A stretch of DNA of 64,000 nucleotides from Caldilinea sp. CFX5 (GCA_021405325.1 QWII01000060.1:1-64000); one strand, 5' to 3'. Positions 17,721-26,865 are shown, numbered from the stretch's first letter. Program-made: numbers and translations. Notes: generated by a model not told the origin, from the sequence alone.

Positions 17721-19139
17721 ATGAGCCAGTTGTCCCTACACCCAGACCGCTATTTTGACCCCGACCCGGCCACCCGCACCCTTGCCCGTGCACTCTATGA
17801 CGGCGTGGCGACCTTGCCCATTGTCAGCCCGCATGGGCATGTCGATCCCAAACTGCTGGCTGATGAGAACGCCTCCTTTGGCACGCCGGCTGATCTCTTT
17901 ATCATCCCCGACCACTATGTCTTTCGGATGCTCTATTCGCAGGGTATCCCGCTCGACGCCGTCGGCATTCGCCCTAACGATGACGGCTGGGTGGAGAGTG
18001 ATCACCGCAAAATCTGGCGCCTCTTTGCCGAAAATTTCTATCTCTTCCGCGGCACGCCCACCGGCGCCTGGATCACTGAAGAACTGGTATCCATCTTTGA
18101 AGTAACGCAGCCGCTCACCGCCGCCACCGCCGACGCGATCTATGACCAGATCAGCGACAAATTGGCGCAACCGGCCTTCCGCCCCCGTGCGCTCTTTGAA
18201 CGATTTAATGTTGAGGTCCTCTGCACCACTGATGCCGCTACTGATCCGCTGGAGCAGCACAAGGCCATCAAAGCGTCCGGCTGGACAGGCAACGTGCGCC
18301 CCACCTTCCGCCCCGATGGCGTTGTCAATCTGGAGATGGCTGGCTGGCGCGCCAACATTGACGCGCTGAGTGCGGTCAGCGGCATCACGGTGCATAACTA
18401 CAAGAGCTTTATCCATGCACTGGAAAATCGACGGGCCTTCTTCAAAGCGATGGGCGCCACCGCCACCGATCACGCCGCGCTGACGCCCTTCACCATTGAC
18501 CTAACGCCGGCGGAAGCGGATACTATCTTTCAACGGGCCTTGCGTGGTACAGCCTCACCCCACGACGCCGAACGCTTTACCGGCCACATGTTGGTGCAGA
18601 TGGCGCGTATGAGCATTGAAGATGGATTGGTCATGCAGTTGCACCCCGGCTCCTTGCGCAACCACAATGACCCGCTCTACCAACGCTTTGGCCGCGACAA
18701 AGGCGCGGACATCCCGATTGCGGTCGATTTCACCCGCAGCCTGCGTCCGTTGCTCACCCTCTACGGCAATGATGACCGGCTGGCGCTCATCCTCTTTACG
18801 CTCGATGAAAACACCTACGGTCGCGAACTGGCGCCGTTGGCCGGTCACTATCCCAGCCTGAAATTGGGGCCGCCCTGGTGGTTCTACGACAGCCTTAATG
18901 GTATGAAGCGCTATTTTGATCTGGTGATGGAGACCGCCGGCATCTACAACACTGCCGGCTTTAATGACGATACACGCGCCTTTGCCTCCATCCCTGCCCG
19001 CCATGATCTCTGGCGCCGAGCCAGCGCCAACTGGTTGGCGGGGTTGGTGGTGCGTCATATTGTTGCAGAAGAAGACGCTCATGCCATGGCGCGGGCGATG
19101 GCGTATGAATTACCGAAGCGGGCCTATCGAATAAGTTAA
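17721..19139 (+). CDS. uxaC: uronate (glucuronate) isomerase
   Basis: This 472-residue amidohydrolase-superfamily isomerase has the metal motif SPHGHVDPKLLADE (residues 37-50), DHYVFRMLYSQGI, LFERFNVEVLCTTDAATDPLEQHK and WWFYDSLNGMKRYFD. All are hallmarks of UxaC, which interconverts D-glucuronate/D-fructuronate and D-galacturonate/D-tagaturonate. The length matches the family. No other uxa/uxu gene is in the window; the adjacent divergent MR/MLE enzyme could act on a uronate derivative. Confidence 0.93.
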   Translation: MSQLSLHPDRYFDPDPATRTLARALYDGVATLPIVSPHGHVDPKLLADENASFGTPADLFIIPDHYVFRMLYSQGIPLDAVGIRPNDDGWVESDHRKIWRLFAENFYLFRGTPTGAWITEELVSIFEVTQPLTAATADAIYDQISDKLAQPAFRPRALFERFNVEVLCTTDAATDPLEQHKAIKASGWTGNVRPTFRPDGVVNLEMAGWRANIDALSAVSGITVHNYKSFIHALENRRAFFKAMGATATDHAALTPFTIDLTPAEADTIFQRALRGTASPHDAERFTGHMLVQMARMSIEDGLVMQLHPGSLRNHNDPLYQRFGRDKGADIPIAVDFTRSLRPLLTLYGNDDRLALILFTLDENTYGRELAPLAGHYPSLKLGPPWWFYDSLNGMKRYFDLVMETAGIYNTAGFNDDTRAFASIPARHDLWRRASANWLAGLVVRHIVAEEDAHAMARAMAYELPKRAYRIS

Positions 19140-19186
19140 TGGAGAATGGAGAATGGTTAATCATTTATTATTTTCTATTCTCCATT
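19138..19186. repeat. AATGGAGAAT palindrome after uxaC
   Basis: A repeated word (ATGGAGA ATGGAGAATGG) and its complement ATTCTCCATT lie in the short gap between the convergent uxaC and membrane-protein genes. They make a weak hairpin with an A/T-rich loop. Confidence 0.5.
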
Positions 19187-19192
19187 CATGCA

Positions 19193-19810
19193 TTACACCG
19201 CCGTGCGGCTGCGCAAAATTTCAATATACCGTTCCGTTGCCGATTTTTCTACCGTTTCGCTTTCCTCTTCCTCCCCCGGCAGTCCACGTGATGCCGGGCC
19301 CATGGGAATGCGCGCCGGCCCGACGCCAGGCACATCGACCATCGCTTGGGCTTCACTTTGCGCCAGCTTTAGCACCCCATCCGCCAGTGAGGCCGCTGCC
19401 GCTTCCCGTTGACGAATGGCGCTATTGGTGAGAAAAAGTTTGATCTGCGACAAAATGCCCAGCAGATCATGCACCGGCTTGGAACCGGCGCCGATGATAA
19501 ACCCCGTGATCAGAATATCCCAGGTAATTGGCATAGTATCCAGCAGGCCGGCCGTTGTGGGGCGCAGCAATTCAAAGAGACGGATCCCCGTAAAGTTGGT
19601 GACGATGATGCCCAACATTACACCGAAGACCAGACTGGTGCCGCTCTTAAATTGAAGATACTGGGGTGACTTAAGTTGCTCGGCCTGCCAGCGGCCAAAG
19701 CTCAACAAGATCCACTCCAGATAGTTCCAGATGATCTCAATGGCGCGTTCGACGCCCACAGCGGCCAGCAAAATCGGTAGTAAGACCGGCCAGATGCCAG
19801 TTGTGTCCAT
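19193..19810 (-). CDS. membrane protein of unknown function
   Basis: This 205-residue protein has three hydrophobic segments (about residues 7-25, 60-80 and 95-115) separated by short loops, followed by a polar tail with an acidic stretch (GEEEESETVEKS). I recognise no domain. The start at 19810 (MDTTGIWPV) has AAGGG upstream; the longer GTG start is less likely. It is monocistronic, with palindromes on both sides. Confidence 0.65.
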   Translation of the reverse strand: MDTTGIWPVLLPILLAAVGVERAIEIIWNYLEWILLSFGRWQAEQLKSPQYLQFKSGTSLVFGVMLGIIVTNFTGIRLFELLRPTTAGLLDTMPITWDILITGFIIGAGSKPVHDLLGILSQIKLFLTNSAIRQREAAAASLADGVLKLAQSEAQAMVDVPGVGPARIPMGPASRGLPGEEEESETVEKSATERYIEILRSRTAV

Positions 19811-19845
19811 GCGACTTACCCTTCTCACTATAGTAAGGTTTGTAG

Positions 19846-19898
19846 GTAACTACTAGGCTCTGCGCCACACCCGGACTGGCGCAGAGCCTGGTAGTTAC
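19846..19898. repeat. 22-bp inverted repeat (one mismatch)
   Basis: Arms 19846-19867 and 19877-19898 pair except one G-T position around a 9-nt loop. It lies upstream of the 19193-19810 gene, between it and pepA, and is followed by another palindrome. Confidence 0.8.
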
Positions 19899-19924
19899 GT
19901 TTGTAGTTTCAATGGTTTTCGTAG

Positions 19925-19963
19925 GAGATTAAGAGATTTTCGCTCTGTAAATCTCTTAATCTC
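19925..19963. repeat. 15-bp perfect palindrome, GAGATTAAGAGATT family
   Basis: Arms 19925-19939 and 19949-19963 are exact complements with a 9-nt loop. Related GAGATT/AATCTC words form the hairpins at 25196-25253 and about 39541-39582. Confidence 0.75.
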
Positions 19964-19999
19964 TCAATCTCTCCAGTAGATACCGATTGACTTCTTACA

Positions 20000-21502
20000 C
20001 TAAAACGATTCAGCCAGTTCAACAAGCAACCGCACACCATAGCCAGTGGCGCCTTTGGGGGTGGTCGGCTCTTTGTCGCCGCTGGCCCAGACCATGGAGG
20101 CGATGTCCAGGTGCGCCCACGGGTAGCCTTCGGTGAAATGTTCGATAAACTTGGCGCTGGTGGAGACTCCGCCGAAGCGACCGCCGGAGTTCTTCACTTC
20201 GGCCATGTCGCTTTTGATGTCATCCAGATATTCCTCATACATGGGCATGGGCCATAACCGTTCGCCGGAGCGTTCCGCCGCGGCCAACAGGGCGTTCTGC
20301 AACGCGTCGTTATTGCTAAAGAGACCGGCCGCCTGCGCGCCCAGGGCAATGCCAATGGCGCCGGTTAACGTCGCCAGATCAACCACGGCGGCGGGGTTAT
20401 AACGCGCCACATAGCCCAGTGCATCGGCCAGCACCAGGCGACCTTCGGCGTCGGTGCTGATGATTTCGGTGCTTTTGCCGGTGATGCCGGTCCAAATATC
20501 GCCGGGACGGAAGGCGCGGCCATCGGGCATATTTTCCACACAGACGCCGACGCCGATCACCCGGCGCGGGACATTGAGCCGGGCAATCGCTTCCAGCGCG
20601 CCGATCACCGCGGCCGAACCGCCCATGTCATCTTTCATCTGCCACATATCCGCCGCGGGCTTGATGCTAATGCCGCCGGTATCAAAGGTGATCCCCTTGC
20701 CCACAAAGATGAGCGGCGCTTGATTTTCCGTGCCGGCGGGCGCATGTTCCAGGATGATCATCTGTGCTTCGTGTTCGCTGCCCTGGCTGACGGCCAGCAG
20801 GATGTTCATGCCCAGTTCGCGCATGGCGGCTTCGTTGAGAACGGTGATTTTTAAGCCAACTGCCTGGGCCACTGCCTGGGCGCGTCGGGCATACTCGACC
20901 GGGAAGAGGATGTTGGGCGGTTCGCTGACATAGTCGCGTGCGTGGTAGACGCCGGCAGTAATGCCCGTCGCCCGCTGTACGCCCGCGCTGACAGCGCCAA
21001 TCTTGTTGCCGTCAAACTCTACAACGGTGCAACTGGCAGGGCCATTTTCGGGTTTTTCCCGCTTGTAATTGGGCGCTTGATAGGCGGCCAGAATGGCGCC
21101 TTCCGCGGTGGCTTGGGCGGCGGCTTGTACATCCAACCCGCCAATGCCCCCGCCGTGGACAATCGTGGCATAGGCTTTGACCCCTTTGAGTTTGCGCAGC
21201 GCCTGGTAGACCGTCGCCGACGCTTTGCGCACTCCCCTGAGATCAAACTTCTCCGCCTTACCCAAGCCGACGAGCAAAACGCGACCGGCCGGTAGTTTGC
21301 CATTGGTGTAGAGAACGGCGGTCGTACCCGCCTTACCGGTAAAATCGCCGGTGGCGATCAGGTTGCTGATCGCACCGTCTAGGGCTTTATCAACGGCGCC
21401 GGTGGCGCCGCCCGGTGTTGTCACTCCTTCAAAGAGGTTGACGACGATGCAGCCGGTCTGCTGTTGAGCAACATTGCCCTGGGTTACATCCACTTGTAAC
21501 AT
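20000..21502 (-). CDS. pepA: leucyl aminopeptidase (M17, PepA)
   Basis: This 500-residue M17 peptidase has an N-terminal macro-like domain (to about 160) and a catalytic domain with the di-zinc ligands in VGKGITFDTGGISIKP (Lys, Asp), MKDDMGG (Asp) and ISTDAEGRLVLADAL (Asp, Glu, Arg). It hydrolyses N-terminal residues from peptides in the cytoplasm as a hexamer. The start is placed at MLQVDVTQGN (21502), where GGAAAGGAT precedes. An in-frame ATG further upstream lies in the repeat and is rejected. Confidence 0.94.
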   Translation of the reverse strand: MLQVDVTQGNVAQQQTGCIVVNLFEGVTTPGGATGAVDKALDGAISNLIATGDFTGKAGTTAVLYTNGKLPAGRVLLVGLGKAEKFDLRGVRKASATVYQALRKLKGVKAYATIVHGGGIGGLDVQAAAQATAEGAILAAYQAPNYKREKPENGPASCTVVEFDGNKIGAVSAGVQRATGITAGVYHARDYVSEPPNILFPVEYARRAQAVAQAVGLKITVLNEAAMRELGMNILLAVSQGSEHEAQMIILEHAPAGTENQAPLIFVGKGITFDTGGISIKPAADMWQMKDDMGGSAAVIGALEAIARLNVPRRVIGVGVCVENMPDGRAFRPGDIWTGITGKSTEIISTDAEGRLVLADALGYVARYNPAAVVDLATLTGAIGIALGAQAAGLFSNNDALQNALLAAAERSGERLWPMPMYEEYLDDIKSDMAEVKNSGGRFGGVSTSAKFIEHFTEGYPWAHLDIASMVWASGDKEPTTPKGATGYGVRLLVELAESF

Positions 21503-21529
21503 GGTTGATCCTTTCCTGATCCTGTGTAA

Positions 21530-21606
21530 GAAGGTAGACAGGTAGACAGGTACACAGGTCAACTAGTCTCTACCTATCTACCTGTCTACCTATCTACCTA
21601 TCTACC
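21530..21606. repeat. degenerate GGTAGACA / GGTAGATA repeat element, copy 2
   Basis: This is the reverse-complement counterpart of the block at 1300-1395, with the shared stretch around CAACTAGTCTC (21559-21569). Its far end supplies the TAG stop and the last two codons of the aminotransferase, so the repeat has reached into a coding end. Confidence 0.8.
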
Positions 21607-22875
21607 TTTTAATTTTACCTGCAACCGGCGCGCCGCTTCTTCGAGCATCTCGTCAGTTTTGCAAAAACAGAAACGTACTAAATTATCGGTGAGGTATTGA
21701 TGAGCCGGGCTATAGAAATGGCTGGGCGGAATGGCGGCTACCCCCACTTCACGCGTCAGCCAGCGACAGAGGCTGACATCGCGGCGGACACCCGGTTCGA
21801 GCGGCGCATCTAGGCCACGGGTGTCCACCAGAATAAAGTAAGAGCCGTCCGGCGTGAGCGGCGGCAGACCGACCTCCTGCAGAACAGTGAGCAACAGGTC
21901 GCGCTTGGCCTGATACATCTGGCTCAACCAATGGAAGTAATCATGGTCGGGCGCGACTTCCAGCGCAATGCCGACCGCCTCTTGCAGCGGCGTCGCCACG
22001 GCAAAGGGGATCCACTGGTGGGCCATAAAAATGGCGTGGGCCAGCTTTTCCGAAGCAATCGCCCAGCCGATCTTCCAGCCGGTGACCGAAAAGGTTTTGC
22101 CGGCGCTGCCCAGGGTGACGGTGCGTTCCCACATGCCGGGCAGGGTGGCAATCCGTACATGCTCGACCCGCTGCCGGCCCGCAGTCTGTGAAGCACCGGG
22201 GGCGCTATAGGTCATCCACTCATAGACCTCATCACTGAGGACAAGGACATCATGCTTTTGCACCAGATCGGCAATCTGTTGCAGTTCGGCGCGACTGAGA
22301 ACCTTGCCCAAGGGATTCTGTGGCGTGTTGATGATGAGCAGGCGCGTGCGTTCATTGAAAGCGGCCTCTAACTCGGCCATATCCAGCACCCAGTCGGCAG
22401 AGGAGGCGGCATTGGGTTTGGGGCGCAACGGCACATAGACCGGGGTGCCGCCGGCCATGATGACTGACGGCGCGTAACTATCGTAAAATGGCTCGATCAA
22501 CACCACTTCGTCGCCCGTTTGCACGAGCGCTTGCACCGTGGCAAAGATACCCTCGGTGGCGCCGGTGGTGACGACAATTTCGGTTTGCGGGTTGAGATCG
22601 CGGCCAAAGAGCGGGCCATAGACCTTCGCCAGCGCATGGATCAGCCGGGGATGGCCGGCGCTGCGCGCATATTGATTGAGATCCGCGCCAATGGCGCGTT
22701 GGGCCGCCTCCTTGACAAAATCAGGAGCGGGAAAGTTGGGAAAGCCCTGGCCCAAATTGACGGCGTTGTGCTGAATCGCCAGGGCCGTATATTCAGCAAA
22801 GACCGTCGTTCCAAAGCTGCGCACCCGTTGCGCCGGCTGAAAGGAAGAGGGGCTTGGGGCGGATGATGTTGACAT
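21598..22875 (-). CDS. class I/II aminotransferase (kynurenine/methionine aminotransferase-like)
   Basis: This 425-residue fold-type I PLP enzyme has the cofactor Lys in SAGKTFSVTGWKIGWAI (SAGK, about residue 270), substrate-binding NTPQNPLGKVLSR and the C-terminal FCFCKTDEML Arg/Phe region. The pattern NLGQGFPNFPAPDFVKEAA is typical of the kynurenine-glutamine transaminase K/methionine aminotransferase branch (YbdL-like). It transfers amino groups between methionine or aromatic amino acids and 2-oxo acids. The start at MSTSSAPSP is preferred over the upstream MNLSLYS. Confidence 0.9.
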   Translation of the reverse strand: MSTSSAPSPSSFQPAQRVRSFGTTVFAEYTALAIQHNAVNLGQGFPNFPAPDFVKEAAQRAIGADLNQYARSAGHPRLIHALAKVYGPLFGRDLNPQTEIVVTTGATEGIFATVQALVQTGDEVVLIEPFYDSYAPSVIMAGGTPVYVPLRPKPNAASSADWVLDMAELEAAFNERTRLLIINTPQNPLGKVLSRAELQQIADLVQKHDVLVLSDEVYEWMTYSAPGASQTAGRQRVEHVRIATLPGMWERTVTLGSAGKTFSVTGWKIGWAIASEKLAHAIFMAHQWIPFAVATPLQEAVGIALEVAPDHDYFHWLSQMYQAKRDLLLTVLQEVGLPPLTPDGSYFILVDTRGLDAPLEPGVRRDVSLCRWLTREVGVAAIPPSHFYSPAHQYLTDNLVRFCFCKTDEMLEEAARRLQVKLKGR

Positions 22876-22910
22876 GCCTTGTTCCTTGGTTGAATAAAGC
22901 GATAAGTTCA

Positions 22911-23186
22911 ATGGAGGATATTATACCTGATGAGCGGTTGGAACGCGAAGTAAGACAGTTCATTCTGCATAATCTGGCTCTGCCCGCTTGTCGCCGGTCA
23001 CGGACCGGCGACAAGCGGGCTTGGCAGGTGCGTTACTTCGATTTGTGTACGCCGCCCCACGCTTTGGTCTGGCTGCGCGCCTACTGGTTGGAGTGCATGG
23101 TTGGGTCGGGTTTGACAGCCAGCCATTATCCATGCGATTATTGGGGCCATGACTTCGTCCTGTTCCAGAGGAAAGCTGCCCAATGA
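22911..23186 (+). CDS. small protein of unknown function coupled to the UROD-like gene
   Basis: This 91-codon frame begins at ATG 22911 (MEDIIPDERLEREVRQF) and its TGA overlaps the ATG of the next gene (ATGA at 23183-23186), the usual sign of translational coupling. The C-terminus (YWLECMVGSGLTASHYPCDYWGHDFVLFQ) has a natural composition. A perfect 18-bp palindrome (22982-23020) lies in frame in the middle. No family is recognised; a non-coding explanation cannot be excluded. Confidence 0.4.
   Translation: MEDIIPDERLEREVRQFILHNLALPACRRSRTGDKRAWQVRYFDLCTPPHALVWLRAYWLECMVGSGLTASHYPCDYWGHDFVLFQRKAAQ
22982..23020. repeat. 18-bp perfect palindrome, CCGGTCxxxGACCGG family
   Basis: Arms 22982-22999 and 23003-23020 are exact complements with the loop ACG. 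Its core GCCGGTCACGGACCGGC is shared with 39630-39689 and, slightly altered, with 33983-34043. Confidence 0.85.
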
Positions 23187-24364
23187 ATTCACGCCAACGC
23201 ATGGCCGCCGCCATGCAGCGCCAATTGCCTGATCGCGTGCCGGTGATGTGTCAACTGGCGCTCGGCCACTATTTTCTCAACACCGACCTATCGCCGCAGG
23301 AGATCTGGTTCACCAGCGAGGGCTTTGCCGAAGCGCTGGTGACGCTGCAACGGCGCTACCGTTTTGACGGCATTCTGATCAACCTGCCGGGCCGACCACC
23401 GGGACTACTCGACCGCATCCAATCAATCCAAAAGAACGACGACGGTCAGTGGCTCACCTGGGACACGGGCGACCGCACCTTCTTTCCGTGGGATGACAAT
23501 CCGCACCTCCATGTCGCCGATCCTGATGTCCCCAGCCGCGCCGATTTCGCGACGCTCGACCCGGATGATCTCAGCGGGTTGGACCAACTCAAGGGTTATC
23601 TCTGGAACACCTATCACATCCCCTGGCTCGACGGCAAGGAGCAGCCGGGGCCGCTAGCCGAGATTCCGCCCTACTTCTTCGACACGATTGACGCGGTCAA
23701 ACGCCGGGTGGGCGATGAAGTCTCCGTGCATGGCGAAGTCTTTTCCCCGTTGACCCACTATTTGGAACTCTTTGGCTATGAGAAGGCGCTTGTCACCTTT
23801 ATCATGAACAAGAAGAAGGTGCACGCCATCCTCGACCGTATCACCGAGGCGTCGATCACCTGGGCCGTGGCGCAGGCGAAACGTGGCGTCGATGCAGTGT
23901 TGATGTCATCGGCCTTTGTCGGCGGCCCCTTCCTCTCGCCCCGCATGTACCAAGAATTTGTCGTCCCCTATGAGCGCCGGGTGGCCGAGGCGGTCAAGGC
24001 GACCGGCGTCCCCATCTACACCCACACCTGCGGCAGCATCGGCGACCGGCTCGACCTGATGATCGCAACCGGCACCCAGGGCATCGACACCTTTGACCCA
24101 CCGCCGCTGGGCAATACCGAACTGGCAACGGTCAAAACGCAGATCGGCAACAAGGTCTTTATCAAAGGCAACATGAACTCGGTCGAACTCTTGCAGGCCA
24201 AGCGTGAGCAAGAGGTGATCGACATGGCGACCGATCGCATCCTCACCGGGATGCCGGGGGGCGGTTATATCCTGAGCACAGCCTGTTCGGTCGCACCGAA
24301 GGTCGCGCCGTGGAAGTTAGAGATGTTGACACCCTTGGCTGAGGCGTTAGGTCAATACAGGTGA
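23183..24364 (+). CDS. uroporphyrinogen decarboxylase (UROD) family protein
   Basis: This 393-residue TIM-barrel protein of the UROD superfamily opens with RQRMAAAMQRQLPDRVPVMCQLALGHY. THTCGSIGDRLDLMIATGTQGIDTFDP has the His/Cys pair found in corrinoid or coenzyme M methyltransferases rather than the HemE active site. IKGNMNSVELL and MPGGGYILSTACSVAPKVAP complete the family pattern. It is therefore probably a methyltransferase or demethylase-like enzyme rather than heme biosynthesis, but the substrate is unknown. It is followed at 42 bp by a nucleoside phosphorylase. Confidence 0.82.
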   Translation: MNSRQRMAAAMQRQLPDRVPVMCQLALGHYFLNTDLSPQEIWFTSEGFAEALVTLQRRYRFDGILINLPGRPPGLLDRIQSIQKNDDGQWLTWDTGDRTFFPWDDNPHLHVADPDVPSRADFATLDPDDLSGLDQLKGYLWNTYHIPWLDGKEQPGPLAEIPPYFFDTIDAVKRRVGDEVSVHGEVFSPLTHYLELFGYEKALVTFIMNKKKVHAILDRITEASITWAVAQAKRGVDAVLMSSAFVGGPFLSPRMYQEFVVPYERRVAEAVKATGVPIYTHTCGSIGDRLDLMIATGTQGIDTFDPPPLGNTELATVKTQIGNKVFIKGNMNSVELLQAKREQEVIDMATDRILTGMPGGGYILSTACSVAPKVAPWKLEMLTPLAEALGQYR

Positions 24365-24405
24365 CATGAAAGTATTCAACCATTTTGTTGTGTGGAGTTC
24401 CGCTC

Positions 24406-25197
24406 ATGCTATCCACCCCACCGATCTTAGCCCAGAAGCATTATCAAGCGCCCTCGGTCTTTACGGCGCGTAATCTTTTACGCGAGGCGCGGCGCCAAAA
24501 GTCTTTGCCCGAAGCGACCATTCCCCCGGTCTGTGTGCTGGACCCCGATGGCGATATTGTCCGCTATCTCTTAGCGACCGGTCAGGCGGCAGTGGACCCG
24601 CATTGGGCCTGCTACCATACCACCTTGTACACGTTCACCGTGGGTGATCAGCGGTTGGGCATCATTGGCTGTGCCGTTGGGGCGTCGTTCGCTGTGTTGC
24701 TGGCGGAAGAGTTGTTTGCCTCTGGTTGCACTTTGTTGATCAGCATCACCTCCTCCGGTCAGATCACGCCGCTCGGTGAACCGCCCTACTACATCCTGAT
24801 CGACCGGGCGCTCCGTGACGAAGGCGCCAGCTACCACTACTTGCCGCCCAGCGATTTTAGCACCCTGGCGCCTGCATTGCGGCAACGCGTTGAAACTGCC
24901 CTGCACGGCTCGGCGCTGACTCTCTACACCGGCGCCACCTGGACAACCGACGCCCCCTTCCGCGAAACCGCAGCCGCCATTGCCCACGCCCAAAGCCTCG
25001 GCATCCTCGCTGTCGAGATGGAAGCCGCCGCGCTCTATGCCTTTGCCGAAACGCAAGGGGCCGCCGTGGTCTGTTTTGCCCATGTCACCAACCAGATGGC
25101 GCAAAAAGATGGTGATTTCGAGAAAGGCGCCGGCAATGGCAGTCATGATGCGTTGCGGCTGATCGCTTGTGTGGCAGGGGTGAATTTGAGCGATTGA
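24406..25197 (+). CDS. nucleoside phosphorylase (PNP/UDP family)
   Basis: This 263-residue PNP/UDP-1 family protein has the phosphate-binding region GCAVGASFAVLLAEELFASGCTLLISITSSGQI and the ribose/base-binding EMEAAALYAFAETQGAAVVCFAHVTNQ (EMEAAA). These are typical of uridine/purine nucleoside phosphorylases that split nucleosides with phosphate. The usual catalytic Asp near the C-terminus seems replaced by KDGDFEKGAGNGS, so specificity may differ. The ATG at 24406 with GTGGAG upstream is chosen over a TTG at 24385. Confidence 0.85.
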   Translation: MLSTPPILAQKHYQAPSVFTARNLLREARRQKSLPEATIPPVCVLDPDGDIVRYLLATGQAAVDPHWACYHTTLYTFTVGDQRLGIIGCAVGASFAVLLAEELFASGCTLLISITSSGQITPLGEPPYYILIDRALRDEGASYHYLPPSDFSTLAPALRQRVETALHGSALTLYTGATWTTDAPFRETAAAIAHAQSLGILAVEMEAAALYAFAETQGAAVVCFAHVTNQMAQKDGDFEKGAGNGSHDALRLIACVAGVNLSD

Positions 25198-25253
25198 GAG
25201 ATACTAAGAGATACAGCGATGGAGTGGCCGAATCGCTATATCTCTCAATCTCT
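25196..25253. repeat. GAGATA / TATCTC palindrome at a gene end
   Basis: Imperfect arms of about 21-23 nt read GAGATACTAAGAGATACAGCGAT and the matching ATCGCTATATCTCTCAATCTC. The TAG stop of the minus-strand membrane protein (25204-25206) falls inside the left arm. Confidence 0.65.
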
Positions 25254-26865
25254 TGATCTCCAGTGGAATCACTGCTTTGCGTATCCCCATCCCTTGCGCC
25301 ATAAAGAGTGGTAGCCAAATGGTCAACACAACAAGCAGGGTAACGCCGACGCGATAGAGATGCGCCTCCGGTACGGCGGCCATCGGCAGTTGGGTGAGAT
25401 GATCATAGACCACATTGCTACAGAGCGCACCCCAACAGAGCCACGGCAAGCCCCGCTGTGGGAAACGCCCATCGACCCATAGGGCCGCCGGCGCCAGCAC
25501 CCAAACGACATACCAGGTTTGAAACCAGAAACTGCCCACCAACAAATAGAGCAGCGTCAGTAGAGCGCAACTTCGGTAAAGGTCGCGCTGCTGCGCGTTG
25601 GCGGTCAGCGGCGTGGACAGAAAGGCGCGCAAGAGCAATAAGGCTACGGGCGCAAGAAAGAGCCAGGTCGGCCAGCTCACCAGCAAGGGGCGCACCAGGT
25701 CATAGGGCCAGCCGGACCACTTATAGAGCAGAAAGTAGAGGATTTGCGCCCACGAGTGGGCGACAAAAAGCTGCCGTTCATACAACATGCGTGGCAAAGT
25801 TGTCCAACCGCCTAATGGTTCATAGAGCAGCCAGGAGACGCCTACCATGATTGCCGCCGCACCCAGGCTCACCGCCAGCGACCGTCGCCAGCCGAGTTGA
25901 CGCACCAACCACAGCCCCAACACCGGGGTCAACAACAGCGCCGTCAACTTGACTTGGGTTGCCAAGCCAAAGGCCAGCCAGCCCGGCAACCAGCGCGCCC
26001 GCTGCCAGCACCAAAAGATGACAAAGAAAAAGAGCAACATCACGGCATCGTTATGGCCGCCCACCGCCGTCGAGATGAGCAGGAGCGGATTCCACAACCA
26101 GATGACCAGAGCCAGCGGAACCGCCGCCGGATCGTTGGCGCGCACAATGGCCTGGAGCAACAACGCCGAAAGGCCGGTCAACAAAATCGCCAATAGACGA
26201 TACCCGGTCAAATAGCCAGCCAGCGTTTGACAACCGTCAAGCGAACGGGGACAATTCCGTTGCGGTGCAAAGTTACCCGTCCACTGTAGGGTGATCCGCA
26301 CCGCTTTGGCCGTGGCGGCGCTGGCATATTCCCAGAGCGGCCCGTAGGTGTTCACATGCTTTTTCCAGGCGACATAGCGGTAATAGGGTGCGTTGGGATA
26401 GGCATTCGGCGTCACGGCCAGCGGACTGACGCCAAAACGATCCATCATGCGGCCCCGAAAGAGATAATCATAAATATCATGAGATTCACCGTTAGGTGAG
26501 ACGAAAAGGAGCGTAAAGGAACAGAGCGCCCAAATGAGGACGATCCAGCCGATCTGCATACGTTGGGCAAAAGTTGCTGTTTTGGCGGCAAAAAAGCGGA
26601 GCGCGGCCAGATACAAGAGCGTCAACAGCAGGTAGACGCCCATGTGCAAAAGCAGCGTTAACAGCGACCCCTCCCCGGCTTTCACCCAGGTGGCGCGCGG
26701 GTTTGCCAAACCAATGGCCAGTGGATAAGGCCAGGCAAGACCTAGCCAACAGACCAACGGCAGCGCACCGCCAATCGCCAGGATGGTCAACCAGGTCGGG
26801 GTGCCGGCGACCCGCGTCAGGAATGGGCGGGTCGCCGGCGCCGACGGCTCCTTCAGCGCGGTCAT
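25204..26865 (-). CDS. GT-C mannosyltransferase-like integral membrane protein (GT87-like)
   Basis: This 553-residue polytopic protein has about 12 hydrophobic helices. The first large loop carries GESHDIYDYLFRGRMMDRFGVSPLAV, resembling the Asp-rich extracytoplasmic loop of polyprenyl-phosphate-dependent mannosyltransferases (GT87/MptA-B class). The motif YNAY/PNAPYYRYVAWKKHVNTYGPLWEY follows. The ATG at 26865 overlaps the stop of the preceding radical SAM gene (TGATG), so translation is coupled. It is the last gene of the five-gene minus-strand operon, probably adding a sugar to a lipid or wall glycan at the membrane. Confidence 0.7.
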   Translation of the reverse strand: MTALKEPSAPATRPFLTRVAGTPTWLTILAIGGALPLVCWLGLAWPYPLAIGLANPRATWVKAGEGSLLTLLLHMGVYLLLTLLYLAALRFFAAKTATFAQRMQIGWIVLIWALCSFTLLFVSPNGESHDIYDYLFRGRMMDRFGVSPLAVTPNAYPNAPYYRYVAWKKHVNTYGPLWEYASAATAKAVRITLQWTGNFAPQRNCPRSLDGCQTLAGYLTGYRLLAILLTGLSALLLQAIVRANDPAAVPLALVIWLWNPLLLISTAVGGHNDAVMLLFFFVIFWCWQRARWLPGWLAFGLATQVKLTALLLTPVLGLWLVRQLGWRRSLAVSLGAAAIMVGVSWLLYEPLGGWTTLPRMLYERQLFVAHSWAQILYFLLYKWSGWPYDLVRPLLVSWPTWLFLAPVALLLLRAFLSTPLTANAQQRDLYRSCALLTLLYLLVGSFWFQTWYVVWVLAPAALWVDGRFPQRGLPWLCWGALCSNVVYDHLTQLPMAAVPEAHLYRVGVTLLVVLTIWLPLFMAQGMGIRKAVIPLEIKRLRDIAIRPLHRCIS

